DNA from: Nitrospira sp.
GTDB taxonomy: Bacteria > Nitrospirota > Nitrospiria > Nitrospirales > Nitrospiraceae
Assembly: GCA_015709715.1 (NCBI GenBank)
Contig: CP054184.1
Span: 1,907,001 to 1,971,000, forward strand
Direction of reading: 5' to 3'
DNA length: 64,000 nt
A model generated the notes under the pieces. That model searched no databases. It was given only the letters and a program-made list of their open reading frames with translations, and was not told the origin of the DNA. Position 1 is the first letter of the stretch. Each line of letters begins with the position of its first letter. Made by a program: the position numbers and the translations under genes. Of this stretch, positions 42,759 to 51,982 are shown piece by piece.

Positions 42759-45263
42759 TTATCCCTCCGCCTTCTCGACGAGAATCTTGAAGTGTCGGGC
42801 GTCCGCCTCCAGCGGCCCCTCCTCCAGGATCTTGTGGCCGTCGTTTCGCAAACTCATCGGCACATTGCGGATGGGCTCTCCGGCGTCCAGCCACACTTCA
42901 AGCCGTTCGCCGTCCTCCATCATTTCGAGTTTCAATTTGGTCTTCACATAATTCATCGGGCAGGCCACGCCGCGCAGATCATAGACCGGCGCCTTGGGGG
43001 CCTCTGGCACAGCCTCAGGTGCGGCAGCCTTCGGCGTCGCGGGCGGGAGGGCCTCCTCCTTGACCTGCGTCAGCTTGAGATCCTTGCCCATTTGCTCCGT
43101 TGCGGCCCGGCAGACCTCGAGGAATCGCTTCGCGAAACTCATCCGTTCCGTCGCCTCGCCGACCGTCGCGTCCTTGGAGCCGAGATCGCCGACTTGCTGT
43201 CCGAGGTTCATGTAGGTCGCCGGCACGATGCCCTTGCTCGCGAGGCGCAGATCGAACTCCTGGAATGTCTCAGCATCTGTCGCCGGATCGAGGCCTTCCG
43301 TCACCAAGAGGGCCTTGGCCGCCGCCAGCACGGCGCGATAGGACTTATTCACGGAGAGGGCGTACTGATGCTTCTCAACGAGGAGCTTGGCTTGGTATAG
43401 CTCTTGATCCGCTTCCAACATGCGGTCGTCGATCATTTCCAGCGCCCCGCCCGCGCATTCACCAGGACCCAAGTCTTCTAACACGAACTCTGCCTCGCCC
43501 TCCCAGTCGTAGTAGTAAGTCGGATCCTGCTCGTACGCGGGCACGATGGTATAGGGAATGAGTTCGTCCTTGAGTGCGCCTTTCCCCACGCGAGTCACAA
43601 ACGTCTGCAGCGACTCGCCCTGCTTTCGGTCCCGCCGATAGACCTCAACGAGATGGCGAATCGCCGCGGGGACGCTCTTGGCGGGCAGCTTGACGGTCAA
43701 TTGCCCGATCTTGGGCGTGCCGTCCACATGCCCCCCCAGATGCAGTTCGTAATGCGGCGCCGTATGTTCGCCGAGCCGTTTCCCCACACCGTGCAGCCCG
43801 ATCGTCGCGATATGGTGCTGGGCGCAGGAATTGTGACAACCACTGATCTTGACGCTGACGTCCCGCAGGTCTTCCGGCACCTGGCCGGCGGGAAAGACTT
43901 CCGCCAAGGCCCGCGCCATGCCCTTGGACGAGGTGATGCCGAGACCGCAGGTATCGGTCCCGGGACAGGCGATAATATCCTCCACCAGCTCGGCGCCCGG
44001 ATCTCCCAGGCCATGCGTCACGAGTTCGTCATAGAACTCCTTCAGGCGCTCTTCCGGGATCCAGCGAATCACCACGTTCTGGTTGATCGTCGTGCGGATG
44101 TTGCCGTTGGAGTACCGCTCGGCGAGGTCAGCCACCACCCACATCTGGTCGGTCGTGAGATCACCCATCGGGAGCTTGATGGCTGCCGTCGCAAACCCCG
44201 CCTGGCGTTGCGGTACGACGTTGGTGCGCTTCCAGGCCTGAAAGGCCGGCGCTTCCCCGCTCAACAGGGCTGCGCCATTTCCGTTGCCCTGGCCGTTACC
44301 CTGTTCGTTCCCCATGGAAGACAGGGTGGCCTTGATCGGCATGAGCAACGGCGGGTCGTCGGCATAGTCCAACAATTTGATCGGCTCATGAGTCGGCACT
44401 GCATACCCCATGGCTGCATAGGCCGCTTCCCATCGCCGTTTGAATTCGTCGAAGCCGAGCTTCTCGATGACGAACTTCATGCGCGCCTTGTTCCGATTTT
44501 TCCGATTCCCCAAGGTGTCGAACACTTTGATCACGGCCTCGATGGACGGCAACAATTCATCCATGGGGGTGAATTCTCGAAGCACCTGCGCCATGCGCGG
44601 CGTGGAACCCAATCCCCCGCCGGCCACCATCCGAAATCCAATCACACCATCACCACGCTTCACGGCAAGTAGGCCGATGTCGTGGATGGGCGTCAAGGCA
44701 CAGTCCTGGCGGCAGCCTGAGAGGGCGATCTTGAATTTCCTCGGCAGGCTCTGGTTGAGCGGGTTGCGCAGGAGGTGATAAGCCACCGTCTTGGCATAGG
44801 GCGTCACGTCAAAGACTTCGCCGTGGCAGACACCGGCCAAGTGACAGGCTGTCACATTGCGCACCGTATTCGCGCAGGCCTCCCGGGTCGTAAGTCCGAC
44901 GGAGGCCAACTGACGCATCATCTCGGGCACATGTTTCAGCTCGACGAAATGCAGTTGAATATCCTGCCGCGTGGTCACATGGCCGACCCCGGTCGCATAC
45001 TGTTCGGCCAATTCGGCTACCCGCCGCAGTTGATTGGCGGTCAACCCTCCAAACGGAATCTTGATGCGAAACATCTGCACCCCCGGCTGGCGCTGGCCGT
45101 AGATACCATATTGAAGCCGGAACGGCTTGAAGATATCCGGAGACAATTCGCCCGACAGGACGCGCCGGGCTTCTGTTTCAAAGGTCTCTATCTCTTCGAC
45201 GATGTTCGACGGAATGGGCGCCGCCTTGATCGCCGGGCGGAGGGCCACAGGGTTGGGGCTCAT
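42759..45263 (-). CDS. Sulfite/nitrite-reductase-type enzyme fused to HEPN-like and TusA-like domains
   Basis: Counting from the upstream ATG at 45269 (836 residues), 1-570 form two ferredoxin-type sulfite/nitrite reductase halves. Each half has a complete cysteine set: C142, C148, C186, C190 and C435, C441, C478, C482. Normally only one half binds the siroheme-linked [4Fe-4S] cluster. Residues 610-730 are helical and HEPN-like (YQAKLLVEKHQYALSVNKSYRAVLAAAKALL). Residues 760-836 are TusA-like with the sulfur-carrying CPMN motif (C770). I prefer the ATG at 45263, whose ribosome-site spacing is better. The context with cysH and cysDN indicates assimilatory sulfite reduction. Confidence 0.88.
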   Translation of the reverse strand: MSPNPVALRPAIKAAPIPSNIVEEIETFETEARRVLSGELSPDIFKPFRLQYGIYGQRQPGVQMFRIKIPFGGLTANQLRRVAELAEQYATGVGHVTTRQDIQLHFVELKHVPEMMRQLASVGLTTREACANTVRNVTACHLAGVCHGEVFDVTPYAKTVAYHLLRNPLNQSLPRKFKIALSGCRQDCALTPIHDIGLLAVKRGDGVIGFRMVAGGGLGSTPRMAQVLREFTPMDELLPSIEAVIKVFDTLGNRKNRNKARMKFVIEKLGFDEFKRRWEAAYAAMGYAVPTHEPIKLLDYADDPPLLMPIKATLSSMGNEQGNGQGNGNGAALLSGEAPAFQAWKRTNVVPQRQAGFATAAIKLPMGDLTTDQMWVVADLAERYSNGNIRTTINQNVVIRWIPEERLKEFYDELVTHGLGDPGAELVEDIIACPGTDTCGLGITSSKGMARALAEVFPAGQVPEDLRDVSVKISGCHNSCAQHHIATIGLHGVGKRLGEHTAPHYELHLGGHVDGTPKIGQLTVKLPAKSVPAAIRHLVEVYRRDRKQGESLQTFVTRVGKGALKDELIPYTIVPAYEQDPTYYYDWEGEAEFVLEDLGPGECAGGALEMIDDRMLEADQELYQAKLLVEKHQYALSVNKSYRAVLAAAKALLVTEGLDPATDAETFQEFDLRLASKGIVPATYMNLGQQVGDLGSKDATVGEATERMSFAKRFLEVCRAATEQMGKDLKLTQVKEEALPPATPKAAAPEAVPEAPKAPVYDLRGVACPMNYVKTKLKLEMMEDGERLEVWLDAGEPIRNVPMSLRNDGHKILEEGPLEADARHFKILVEKAEG

Positions 45264-45318
45264 GATCATAACCTCGTCGGTTTGAGGGTAATGTGCGCTC
45301 CTGACGCAAGCAGCCGCG

Positions 45319-45771
45319 TCAGATGTGGTACATCAATGTATGTTGGGCCTCAAGCGCACGCTGACGCGTAGCCAACTCTTCGACCGTCACTTCGGACAAC
45401 ACACCCAGCTCCGCTTGCTTGACCCGGTCCCAGAGATGGGCTAGCAACATATCCCGCTTGGCACCTCGGGAACTGGAGCCTTTCGGCCCGGAGGCGCCGT
45501 TGGTCTGCATGAGCGGACCTTCCAGCGCGTGCAAAATATCGGCGACCGACACTTCGGATGGCTTGCGGCTTAAAACGTAGCCACCCTGTGCCCCTCGCTG
45601 GCTCGCCACCACCCCGGCCTTTTTCATAGCGTGCAGCACCTGCTCAAGAAATCTGGCTGGAATGGCCTGCCGTTTGGCGATCGACTTGGCGCAGACCGGC
45701 TGCTCTCCATGGTGCAAAGCAAGGTCGATCGCAGCGATAATCCCGTAGGTCGCTCGTAGACTGACCTTCAT
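45319..45771 (-). CDS. Rrf2-family regulator of the sulfur assimilation operon
   Basis: The 150-residue protein has the Rrf2 winged HTH: MKVSLRATYGIIAAIDLALHHGEQPVCAKSIAKRQAIPARFLEQVLHAMKKAGVVASQRGAQGGYVLSR. The three-cysteine cluster that binds Fe-S in IscR and NsrR is missing (one Cys at 27 only). It is therefore closer to CymR, which senses cysteine-synthesis status through a protein partner. It is the first gene of the sulfur operon, 55 bp before the reductase, and has a palindrome just upstream, so autoregulation is likely. Confidence 0.9.
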   Translation of the reverse strand: MKVSLRATYGIIAAIDLALHHGEQPVCAKSIAKRQAIPARFLEQVLHAMKKAGVVASQRGAQGGYVLSRKPSEVSVADILHALEGPLMQTNGASGPKGSSSRGAKRDMLLAHLWDRVKQAELGVLSEVTVEELATRQRALEAQHTLMYHI

Positions 45772-45778
45772 ACGTGGC

Positions 45779-45811
45779 AATTCCCCATTTATGAGTATTC
45801 CGATGGGAATT
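45779..45811. promoter_or_regulatory. Probable Rrf2/CymR-type operator before the sulfur operon
   Basis: AATTCCCCAT (45779-45788) mirrors ATGGGAATT (45803-45811). Inside it, ATTCC (45797-45801) and GGAAT (45806-45810) form a tighter repeat. The AT-flanked TTCC/GGAA symmetry resembles sites of Rrf2-type regulators. It begins 8 bases upstream of the regulator's ATG, so binding there would block expression. Confidence 0.55.
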
Positions 45812-45957
45812 TAGGCTGGTTATACAGACCGATCCGTGCGGCTGTCAAGGGCCCCGGTGTGGCAGCCGTCGATCTGCGAAGGACTCGCGGGCTTTTCGTC
45901 ATTGACATGATAGGGGTGCTGCGCAATAATCCCGCCCTCTTCTTCGTCGGTACCTTC

Positions 45958-46539
45958 ATGTCACTTCGTTCAACAACTCTGAAGATCCTGCTGCTCAGCG
46001 CGGACAATGAGATCCAGGCCCTGTACCAGGACCTCTTCGGCGAAAAGGCCGTGACCGTCGCCCGCGAAGGAACCCTGCCCAAAGACCTGACCAAGCAGAG
46101 TTATGACGTGGTGGTGGTAGAGCCCAACGGCCTTCCCGCGGCAGAACTGGGCAAGCTCTTCACCGCCGTTGATCCCGCGCGCACCCTCTTGCTGGCTGGC
46201 TCTCGAACCGTGCTGAAACGTACGGCCTCGATGCTACAACGCACCACGCCTGCCAAGTCCGGCAGCACAACCTCCAATGGAGCCCATTCGTCGGATTGTT
46301 TGGACTCCTATCTGGAGCACAAAGTGGGAGATTTCGTCAAAAGCATGCGCAATGGATCAGGACGAAATCTTCACCCGATGCTGATTGCCGCGGTCGAGCG
46401 CCCCTTGATCTCCCTGACCCTCCGGGAGACCAAGGGCAACCAAATCCAGGCGGCTGAGCTCTTGGGAATGAATCGCAACACCTTGAGAAAAAAAATTCTC
46501 GATTTGCACATTCCGGTTAAACGTGCGCGCGCCAATTAA
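45958..46539 (+). CDS. Receiver-like protein with Fis-type DNA-binding domain
   Basis: The 193-residue protein starts with a receiver-like fold (TLKILLLSADNEIQALYQDLF, DVVVVEPNG) that lacks a clear phosphoacceptor aspartate. It ends with a Fis-type HTH (ISLTLRETKGNQIQAAELLGMNRNTLRKKILDLHI, about 150-184), the kind that closes NtrC-type regulators. No ATPase domain is present. It is divergent from the Rrf2 gene and 56 bp upstream of an HU gene. It is probably a nucleoid-type or specific regulator. The start at 45958 is preferred because earlier codons do not resemble the fold. Confidence 0.75.
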   Translation: MSLRSTTLKILLLSADNEIQALYQDLFGEKAVTVAREGTLPKDLTKQSYDVVVVEPNGLPAAELGKLFTAVDPARTLLLAGSRTVLKRTASMLQRTTPAKSGSTTSNGAHSSDCLDSYLEHKVGDFVKSMRNGSGRNLHPMLIAAVERPLISLTLRETKGNQIQAAELLGMNRNTLRKKILDLHIPVKRARAN

Positions 46540-46595
46540 TTCCGCACGCGTTTACGTCCCGTCGTACCGTCGCTAACCACCAACGGAGGGAGCCC

Positions 46596-46868
46596 ATGAC
46601 CAAGGAAGAGTTAATCGCCAAAATGGCGAACAGCGCGGGAATCACCAAGGTCGCTGCCGGCACTGCACTGGAGGCCTTCACCGGAGCGGTCACCACCTCG
46701 CTCAAAAAGGGGCAACGGGTGACGCTCGTGAATTTCGGCACGTTTACGATTTCGAAACGAAAAGCCCGCATGGGGCGGAATCCCCGCACCGGCGAATCCT
46801 TGAAGATCCCTGCCGCCCGTATCCCAAAGTTTTCGGCCGGGAAGGAACTCAAGGCTGCAGTGAAGTAG
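46596..46868 (+). CDS. HU-family DNA-binding protein
   Basis: The 90-residue histone-like protein has MTKEELIAKMANSAGITKVAAGTALEAFTGAV helices, the VTLVNFGTFTISKRKARMGRNPRTGESLKIPA arm with the intercalating proline, and PKFSAGKELKAAVK at the end. GGAGGG lies seven bases before the ATG. It bends and compacts DNA as a homo- or heterodimer. The IHF-like gene at 22451 could be a partner or a separate protein. Confidence 0.94.
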   Translation: MTKEELIAKMANSAGITKVAAGTALEAFTGAVTTSLKKGQRVTLVNFGTFTISKRKARMGRNPRTGESLKIPAARIPKFSAGKELKAAVK

Positions 46869-46928
46869 GCCACGCCGCCTCGTTTCCTTGACACCTTCGT
46901 AGACGCTGTATTAGCATCGCCGGGCGTT

Positions 46929-47003
46929 AGGCGCGTAGCTCAGGGGGAGAGCGCTACCTTGACACGGTAGAGGTCGACGGTTCAAGACCGTCCGCGCCTA
47001 CCA
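46929..47003 (+). tRNA. tRNA-Val (anticodon GAC)
   Basis: Acceptor stem AGGCGCG/CGCGCCT, D arm GCTC/GAGC, anticodon stem CTACC/GGTAG with loop TTGACAC (anticodon GAC), T arm GACGG/CCGTC with TTCAAGA, and encoded ACCA give a full cloverleaf of 75 nt. Confidence 0.95.
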
Positions 47004-47087
47004 TTTTTTATTTTGACCGCTTATTGTGTTCCGACCAGCGACGTGATCGTGGTCGGCACGATATTTTTGTTTGTAGGACAGACCGGA

Positions 47088-49022
47088 GTGGCCTCACAGC
47101 TCATTCAGATTACCCTTCCTGACGGAACTCGAAAACAAGTGCCAACGGGATGCACGGTCCGCGACGCCCTCGTGGCGCCGGAGGGACGGCTCGATGCCAA
47201 GGTGTTCGCCGCCAAGGTCAATGGCGAACCCGTGGACCTCTCTCGCCCTCTCAGCGGTGACGCAACGCTTGAGCCCCTGACCTTCGATTCAGCGGAAGGC
47301 CGCGAGGTCTATCGCCATAGCAGCACCCATATCATGGCCCAAGCGGTCAAAGAAGTGTTCCCGACCGCTCAGCTCACGATCGGCCCCGCGCTGGAGGACG
47401 GATTCTATTACGACTTTGCCTTCGATCGCCCCTTTACGCCGGAAGACCTCGAGAAGATCGAAACCAAGGCGAGGGAGATCATGAAGCGCGGCTTGGTCGT
47501 CACCAGGTCCGAGTTGTCGAAACAGGACGCCATCACGTTCTTCAAGGAACGGGGCGAACACTACAAGGTCGAACTGATCCAAGGCTTTGACGAGCAGGCG
47601 CCCATTTCTCTCTACCGCCAGGGCGACTTTGTCGACCTCTGTCGCGGTCCCCACCTGCCCACCACCGGCCATGTGGGCGCGTTCAAGCTCCTGTCCACCG
47701 GCGGCGCCTATTGGAGAGGTGATGAGCGGAATCCCATGCTGCAGCGGGTCTATGGCACTTCCTTCCCGACCCAGAAGGAATTGGATGCCCACCTCGCCAA
47801 GCTGGAAGAGATCAAGCGCCGGGACCATCGCAAGATCGGCAAGGAACTGGACCTGATTACGATCCAGGACGACATCGGCCCTGGCTTGGTCCTGTGGCAC
47901 CCGAAGGGCTCGCTGATCCGATTGCTGATCGAAAATTTCTGGCGCGAACAGCATCTGAAGGACGGCTACGAACTGGTGTATTCGCCGCACGTCGCCAGGC
48001 TGGACCTGTGGAAGACCAGCGGCCATGTCGACTACTACCGGGAAAACATGTTTGCGGCCATGAAGGTGGAAGGCAGTGAGTACCAACTCAAGCCCATGAA
48101 CTGCCCCTTCCACATCATGATCTATAAATCGCACCTGCGCAGTTATCGAGACTTGCCCATTCGCTACGGCGAATTGGGCACCGTCTATCGCTATGAACGG
48201 ACCGGTGTCCTGCATGGCCTCTTGCGCGTGCGCGGTTTTACCCAAGACGATGCGCACCTCTTCTGCCGTCCCGACCAAATCGAAGCCGAAGTCAGCCGGG
48301 TATTGGACTTTACGTTCTTCATTCTGCGCACCTTTGGGTTTACCGAGTTCGAAGTGTATCTGTCGACCAGACCCGAGAAATCGGTCGGATCCGATGAGAA
48401 CTGGGCGCTCGCGACCGCAGCCCTCGAATCAGCCCTCAAGGGGCGCCAAGTCGCCTATCAGCTGGATCCCGGCGAAGGGGTGTTCTACGGACCGAAGATC
48501 GACATCAAGATCAAGGACGTGCTCGGACGATCCTGGCAATGTTCGACCGTGCAGGTGGACTTCAACAACCCCGAGCGCTTCAAGTTGGCCTATACCGGCG
48601 AAGACGGCAAGCACCATCAGCCGATCATGATCCATCGTGCGCTCATGGGCTCCATCGAGCGTTTCTTCGGGATCCTCATCGAGCATTATGCCGGCGCTTT
48701 CCCCACGTGGCTCGCCCCGGTCCAAGCCGTGGTCCTCACCATCACCGACAAGCAACAGGAGTTCGCCGCGCGCGTGGTCTCCGAACTCAAGGGACAGGGC
48801 TTCCGGGTCGAAGCGGATCTGCGCAACGAAAAGATCGGGCTCAAGATTCGCGAGGCCGAAAAAAACAAGATTCCCTATATGCTCGTAGTCGGTGACAAGG
48901 AAGTGCAGAGCGGCACGGTCGCAGTCCGCGGGCGCAGCGGCGCAAACCATGGCAGCATGCCGGTCGAGGCGTTGGTCGCGTTGCTCCGCCAGGACATGAA
49001 TCAATCGTTACATGAACGGTAA
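47088..49022 (+). CDS. thrS: Threonine-tRNA ligase
   Basis: ThrRS charges tRNA-Thr. The protein (about 644 residues from the GTG at 47088) has the N-terminal TGS domain (ITLPDGTRKQVPTGCTVRDAL) and the editing domain (HSSTHIMAQAVKEVFPTAQLTIGP, with the metal-site His pair). The class II core has motif 2 RYGELGTVYRYERTGVLHGLLRVRGFTQDDAHLFC and the zinc ligands in MNCPFH. The anticodon-binding domain is at the end. The open frame extends back to 47013, but those residues do not fit the family. The thrS-infC-rpmI-rplT order is the classical translation operon. Confidence 0.93.
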   Translation: MASQLIQITLPDGTRKQVPTGCTVRDALVAPEGRLDAKVFAAKVNGEPVDLSRPLSGDATLEPLTFDSAEGREVYRHSSTHIMAQAVKEVFPTAQLTIGPALEDGFYYDFAFDRPFTPEDLEKIETKAREIMKRGLVVTRSELSKQDAITFFKERGEHYKVELIQGFDEQAPISLYRQGDFVDLCRGPHLPTTGHVGAFKLLSTGGAYWRGDERNPMLQRVYGTSFPTQKELDAHLAKLEEIKRRDHRKIGKELDLITIQDDIGPGLVLWHPKGSLIRLLIENFWREQHLKDGYELVYSPHVARLDLWKTSGHVDYYRENMFAAMKVEGSEYQLKPMNCPFHIMIYKSHLRSYRDLPIRYGELGTVYRYERTGVLHGLLRVRGFTQDDAHLFCRPDQIEAEVSRVLDFTFFILRTFGFTEFEVYLSTRPEKSVGSDENWALATAALESALKGRQVAYQLDPGEGVFYGPKIDIKIKDVLGRSWQCSTVQVDFNNPERFKLAYTGEDGKHHQPIMIHRALMGSIERFFGILIEHYAGAFPTWLAPVQAVVLTITDKQQEFAARVVSELKGQGFRVEADLRNEKIGLKIREAEKNKIPYMLVVGDKEVQSGTVAVRGRSGANHGSMPVEALVALLRQDMNQSLHER

Positions 49023-49045
49023 CCCACTTACAAACGAGGTGCCCT

Positions 49046-49552
49046 ATCGTCCCTAAATTGCGTGTAAACCGGGAAATCAGGATTCGGGAAGTTCGTGTGA
49101 TCGGTCCGGAAGGCGAGCAGCTAGGAATATTGCCGACCGTCGAGGCCCTCAATAAGGCACAGGAACAGGGCTACGATCTTGTTGAAGTCGCTCCGACCTC
49201 CCAGCCGCCGGTGTGCCGCATCATGGATTATGGGAAGTACAAGTACGAGCTCAGCAAGAAAGATCATCAGAGCCGGCGCCATCAAAAATCCACCCAGGTC
49301 AAGGAGATCAAACTGCGGCCCAGGACCGACAAGCATGATCTCGAGATCAAGATCCGCCAGATCAAGGAGTTCCTGGCGGGCGGCAACAAGACCAAGGTGA
49401 CCCTGACCTACCGCGGGCGAGAAATGGCGAATCAAGAGATGGGCCGGACCATGATGGCAAACGTCATACAGCAGTGTACGGAATCAGGTACGGTCGAATT
49501 CGCCCCCCGGATGGAAGGCCGCAGCCTCATTATGATTTTGGCTCCCAAGTAA
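49046..49552 (+). CDS. infC: Translation initiation factor IF-3, probable ATC start
   Basis: IF-3 prevents premature subunit joining and checks the initiator tRNA. From the ATC at 49046 the product has 168 residues: the N-terminal [24 protein letters not shown], a linker rich in charged residues, and the C-terminal [41 protein letters not shown]. No ATG or GTG lies at the right place. GAGGTG sits five bases before this in-frame ATC, while the first regular alternative is a TTG at 49058 with poorer spacing. Non-canonical starts let IF-3 control its own synthesis in E. coli. Confidence 0.9.
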   Translation: MVPKLRVNREIRIREVRVIGPEGEQLGILPTVEALNKAQEQGYDLVEVAPTSQPPVCRIMDYGKYKYELSKKDHQSRRHQKSTQVKEIKLRPRTDKHDLEIKIRQIKEFLAGGNKTKVTLTYRGREMANQEMGRTMMANVIQQCTESGTVEFAPRMEGRSLIMILAPK

Positions 49553-49583
49553 TGCGCGACTTGCACAAGGAAGGATTGAACCC

Positions 49584-49775
49584 ATGAAACTCAAAACTCA
49601 CAGCGGCGCGAAAAAGCGATTTCGACGGACCGGAACCGGCAAACTCGTTCGACAGAAGGCCGGGCGGCGCCATTTGTTGACCGGCAAGTCCAGAGATCAC
49701 AAGAAACGGTTGAGCGGCCTGACACCGGTCCCCAAGACGTCGGTCCCTGCGCTGAACCGCTTGCTTCCGAAGTAA
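49584..49775 (+). CDS. rpmI: 50S ribosomal protein L35
   Basis: The 63-residue basic protein has the family pattern [48 protein letters not shown] lies eight to ten bases upstream of its ATG. It sits between infC and rplT as in most bacteria, where L20 regulates the operon by binding its leader. The leader structure was not analysed here. Confidence 0.95.
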   Translation: MKLKTHSGAKKRFRRTGTGKLVRQKAGRRHLLTGKSRDHKKRLSGLTPVPKTSVPALNRLLPK

Positions 49776-49823
49776 GAATGTTTTATCGTGCCGTGACTAA
49801 GGATCTGAAAGGAGTAGCGACCG

Positions 49824-50192
49824 ATGCCTCGTACAAAAGGTGGATTTAAAACACGACAGCGGCGAAAGAAGCGCCTGAAACTGGCGAAAGGCCAATATGG
49901 GGCAAAGAGTCGACTGTTCCGCACGGCGACGGAGTCCGTCGATAAAGGGCAGGCCTATGCGTATGCCGGACGGAAGAGTCGCAAGCGTGATTTTCGTCGG
50001 CTCTGGATCGCCCGTATCAGCGCCGCCGTTCGAGCCCATGGCCTCGCCTATGGCCGATTCATGAATGCGCTGAAGAAAGCCAACATCCTGCTGGACAGGA
50101 AGATCCTGTCGGATATGGCGATCAAAGATATGGCGGGGTTTGAGAAGCTGATCGGAGTGGCCAAGGAACAGCTCGCGGCGCCCGCCGCGTAA
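49824..50192 (+). CDS. rplT: 50S ribosomal protein L20
   Basis: The 122-residue protein has the long basic N-terminal helix ([29 protein letters not shown]), followed by the globular part with [21 protein letters not shown]. It is an early 50S assembly protein. It ends the plus-strand operon and converges with pheT 60 bp away. A weak stem (CGGGAGCTC with GAGTTCCCG, about 50224-50255) occupies the gap without a T-run. Confidence 0.95.
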   Translation: MPRTKGGFKTRQRRKKRLKLAKGQYGAKSRLFRTATESVDKGQAYAYAGRKSRKRDFRRLWIARISAAVRAHGLAYGRFMNALKKANILLDRKILSDMAIKDMAGFEKLIGVAKEQLAAPAA

Positions 50193-50252
50193 GCACGGCC
50201 GTCCTCACGATTCCTCTCTGAGGCGGGAGCTCCGGAAACCTGCGAGTTCCCG

Positions 50253-51971
50253 TCACAGACTTTCCAGCAGTTGATCGATTTCCAGCTCCAACGCGACGAC
50301 CGGCACACCGATCTGCCACTGCTCCAGCACTTCCGGGTGCACCTCTCCCAGCAATCCGATCGCGCGACCACCTGAGACGATTTTTCCCGCCCGACCGTCG
50401 AGAAACGAAGGGTGTTCGACCGGCTCCAGGGTGAACGAGCGGTCCAGATAATACATCAGGAGATCGAGACAGGAATGGATTTCAGAGAAGGCGGCTCCCG
50501 CATGGGCGATCACCGCCCCCAACGCCGTCACGGTCCTGGAACCGATCTCGCTCTGCGCGTCGGGCACCGCCACCTCCCCGACCTCGAACATGCGATGCGG
50601 ATAAAAGGCTCGGCTGGAATTGGCCTCGACCTGCAACAGAGATGGGACCACCCATTGACGGAGGCAGGAATAGCTGAGCGACATGACGTTATCCACCTCG
50701 ACGACCTTCGACCAGGCCGTTCCCTCCAGCCGCATCCTGCTGCAAAAATCCTGGCGCGACCCCATGATGTTGGAAATGATCTCCTGGAACTCCATTCCCA
50801 CCATGAGGTGACGGACGCGGTCGGCCATCTGTTCCACACGGGATAATCCACCGACCGTGAATTGAGAAGGCATCACGGGAGCGAACCGCGCGTACCCTTC
50901 ACTGATCGCCACATCTTCCACCACATCGACCGTATGCAGCAGATCATGTCGATAAGGCGGCACCTGCACCGTCACCTGCTTGCCGGCCGACTTGACCCCA
51001 TACCCGTAGGACTTGAGCGACGCCGATACATCCTTCGCCCCCATCGCCTCTCCCAATGCCGACTCAATGGCCGCCAGTGGTATGGTTCGCGGTTGGCCGA
51101 AATCGAGCGGTGTGCTCCAGCGCTTCCCGAAGACCGTCTTCACCGGTGCGTGAATTTCCACCGGCGTGATGAGCGCGCCACGGTCGGCCAAGTTTGCAGC
51201 AAAGATATTCAGGGCCAACGTCACCATCGGCAGGTCCGTGCCCGTCACCTCGACAAACAGCTGGTCATCCCCAACCTGCACCTCACCCACCTCGCGGCTG
51301 TTGATGATCGGCGGGAACGACAAGACCTGTCCCGTTGCGTCACGCAGCACGGGAAGACGATCATGGCCTCCGACGATCCCGCCGTACTCGACGCCTTTCG
51401 GATGGACCATCAAAATCTCCCGCAAGGTCATCACCGTCTCCATACCCAACGGCGTGAACCGGATCTCATCCGGTTTGACCAGGTCGTAGGTCACCGGAAA
51501 CTCGATACGGGCAAGGCGGTACAGGCCGATCGAGACCGTACGCCGCTTGCGGCCAAAAATATCGGCCAGTTTTTCCTGCGTCTGGATCAACTGCGCCAAA
51601 CCGGCCGCCGTCACACGGTACCCCGCCACAGCACAGGCCGCGATATACGGACGCACCTCCTCCATGCCCGGCGCCACGATGACGGTTCCCGCCGTCCGTT
51701 TCGGCTTTTTGAAAAAGGGATAGTTCAGGGGAGCGCCCCGTTGTTTGATGCGGATCTGCCGCGCGATACCCTCACAACACCAAAGGTCGGGGCGGTTGCT
51801 GTCCTGCAACTCGATCCGCAACTCGCCGGTCTCGGCATTGTGCCCCTTCAACTCGCCCTTCACCAGCATCAGCCACTGTTCCAATTGATCGAGCGGAATT
51901 CGACTCGAGGGCTCGCCGTAGCCGGCAATCAAGGCTTCGAGATCATCACGTTGAAGGGAAATGGTCGGCAT
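50253..51971 (-). CDS. pheT: Phenylalanine-tRNA ligase beta subunit, archaeal/eukaryotic type
   Basis: PheT with PheS charges tRNA-Phe. At 572 residues it is far shorter than the ordinary bacterial subunit (about 790-800). It lacks the bacterial N-terminal tRNA-binding OB domain and C-terminal anticodon-binding domain. Order: core B1-like part (PTISLQRDDLEALIAG, DSNRPDLWCCEGIARQIR), B3/B4 editing-type domain (about 85-270), B5 (TPLDFGQPRTIPLAAIESALG) and class-II-like core (RFAPVMPSQFTVGGLSRVEQMADRVRHLMVGMEFQEIISNIM). This fits archaeal and spirochaete enzymes. It is 11 bp after pheS. Confidence 0.9.
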   Translation of the reverse strand: MPTISLQRDDLEALIAGYGEPSSRIPLDQLEQWLMLVKGELKGHNAETGELRIELQDSNRPDLWCCEGIARQIRIKQRGAPLNYPFFKKPKRTAGTVIVAPGMEEVRPYIAACAVAGYRVTAAGLAQLIQTQEKLADIFGRKRRTVSIGLYRLARIEFPVTYDLVKPDEIRFTPLGMETVMTLREILMVHPKGVEYGGIVGGHDRLPVLRDATGQVLSFPPIINSREVGEVQVGDDQLFVEVTGTDLPMVTLALNIFAANLADRGALITPVEIHAPVKTVFGKRWSTPLDFGQPRTIPLAAIESALGEAMGAKDVSASLKSYGYGVKSAGKQVTVQVPPYRHDLLHTVDVVEDVAISEGYARFAPVMPSQFTVGGLSRVEQMADRVRHLMVGMEFQEIISNIMGSRQDFCSRMRLEGTAWSKVVEVDNVMSLSYSCLRQWVVPSLLQVEANSSRAFYPHRMFEVGEVAVPDAQSEIGSRTVTALGAVIAHAGAAFSEIHSCLDLLMYYLDRSFTLEPVEHPSFLDGRAGKIVSGGRAIGLLGEVHPEVLEQWQIGVPVVALELEIDQLLESL

Positions 51972-51982
51972 CGCGCGTAATC

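Noticed and set aside
48429-49004. Minus-strand frame opposite the end of thrS
   Set aside because: Antisense to the conserved catalytic and anticodon-binding domains of ThrRS.
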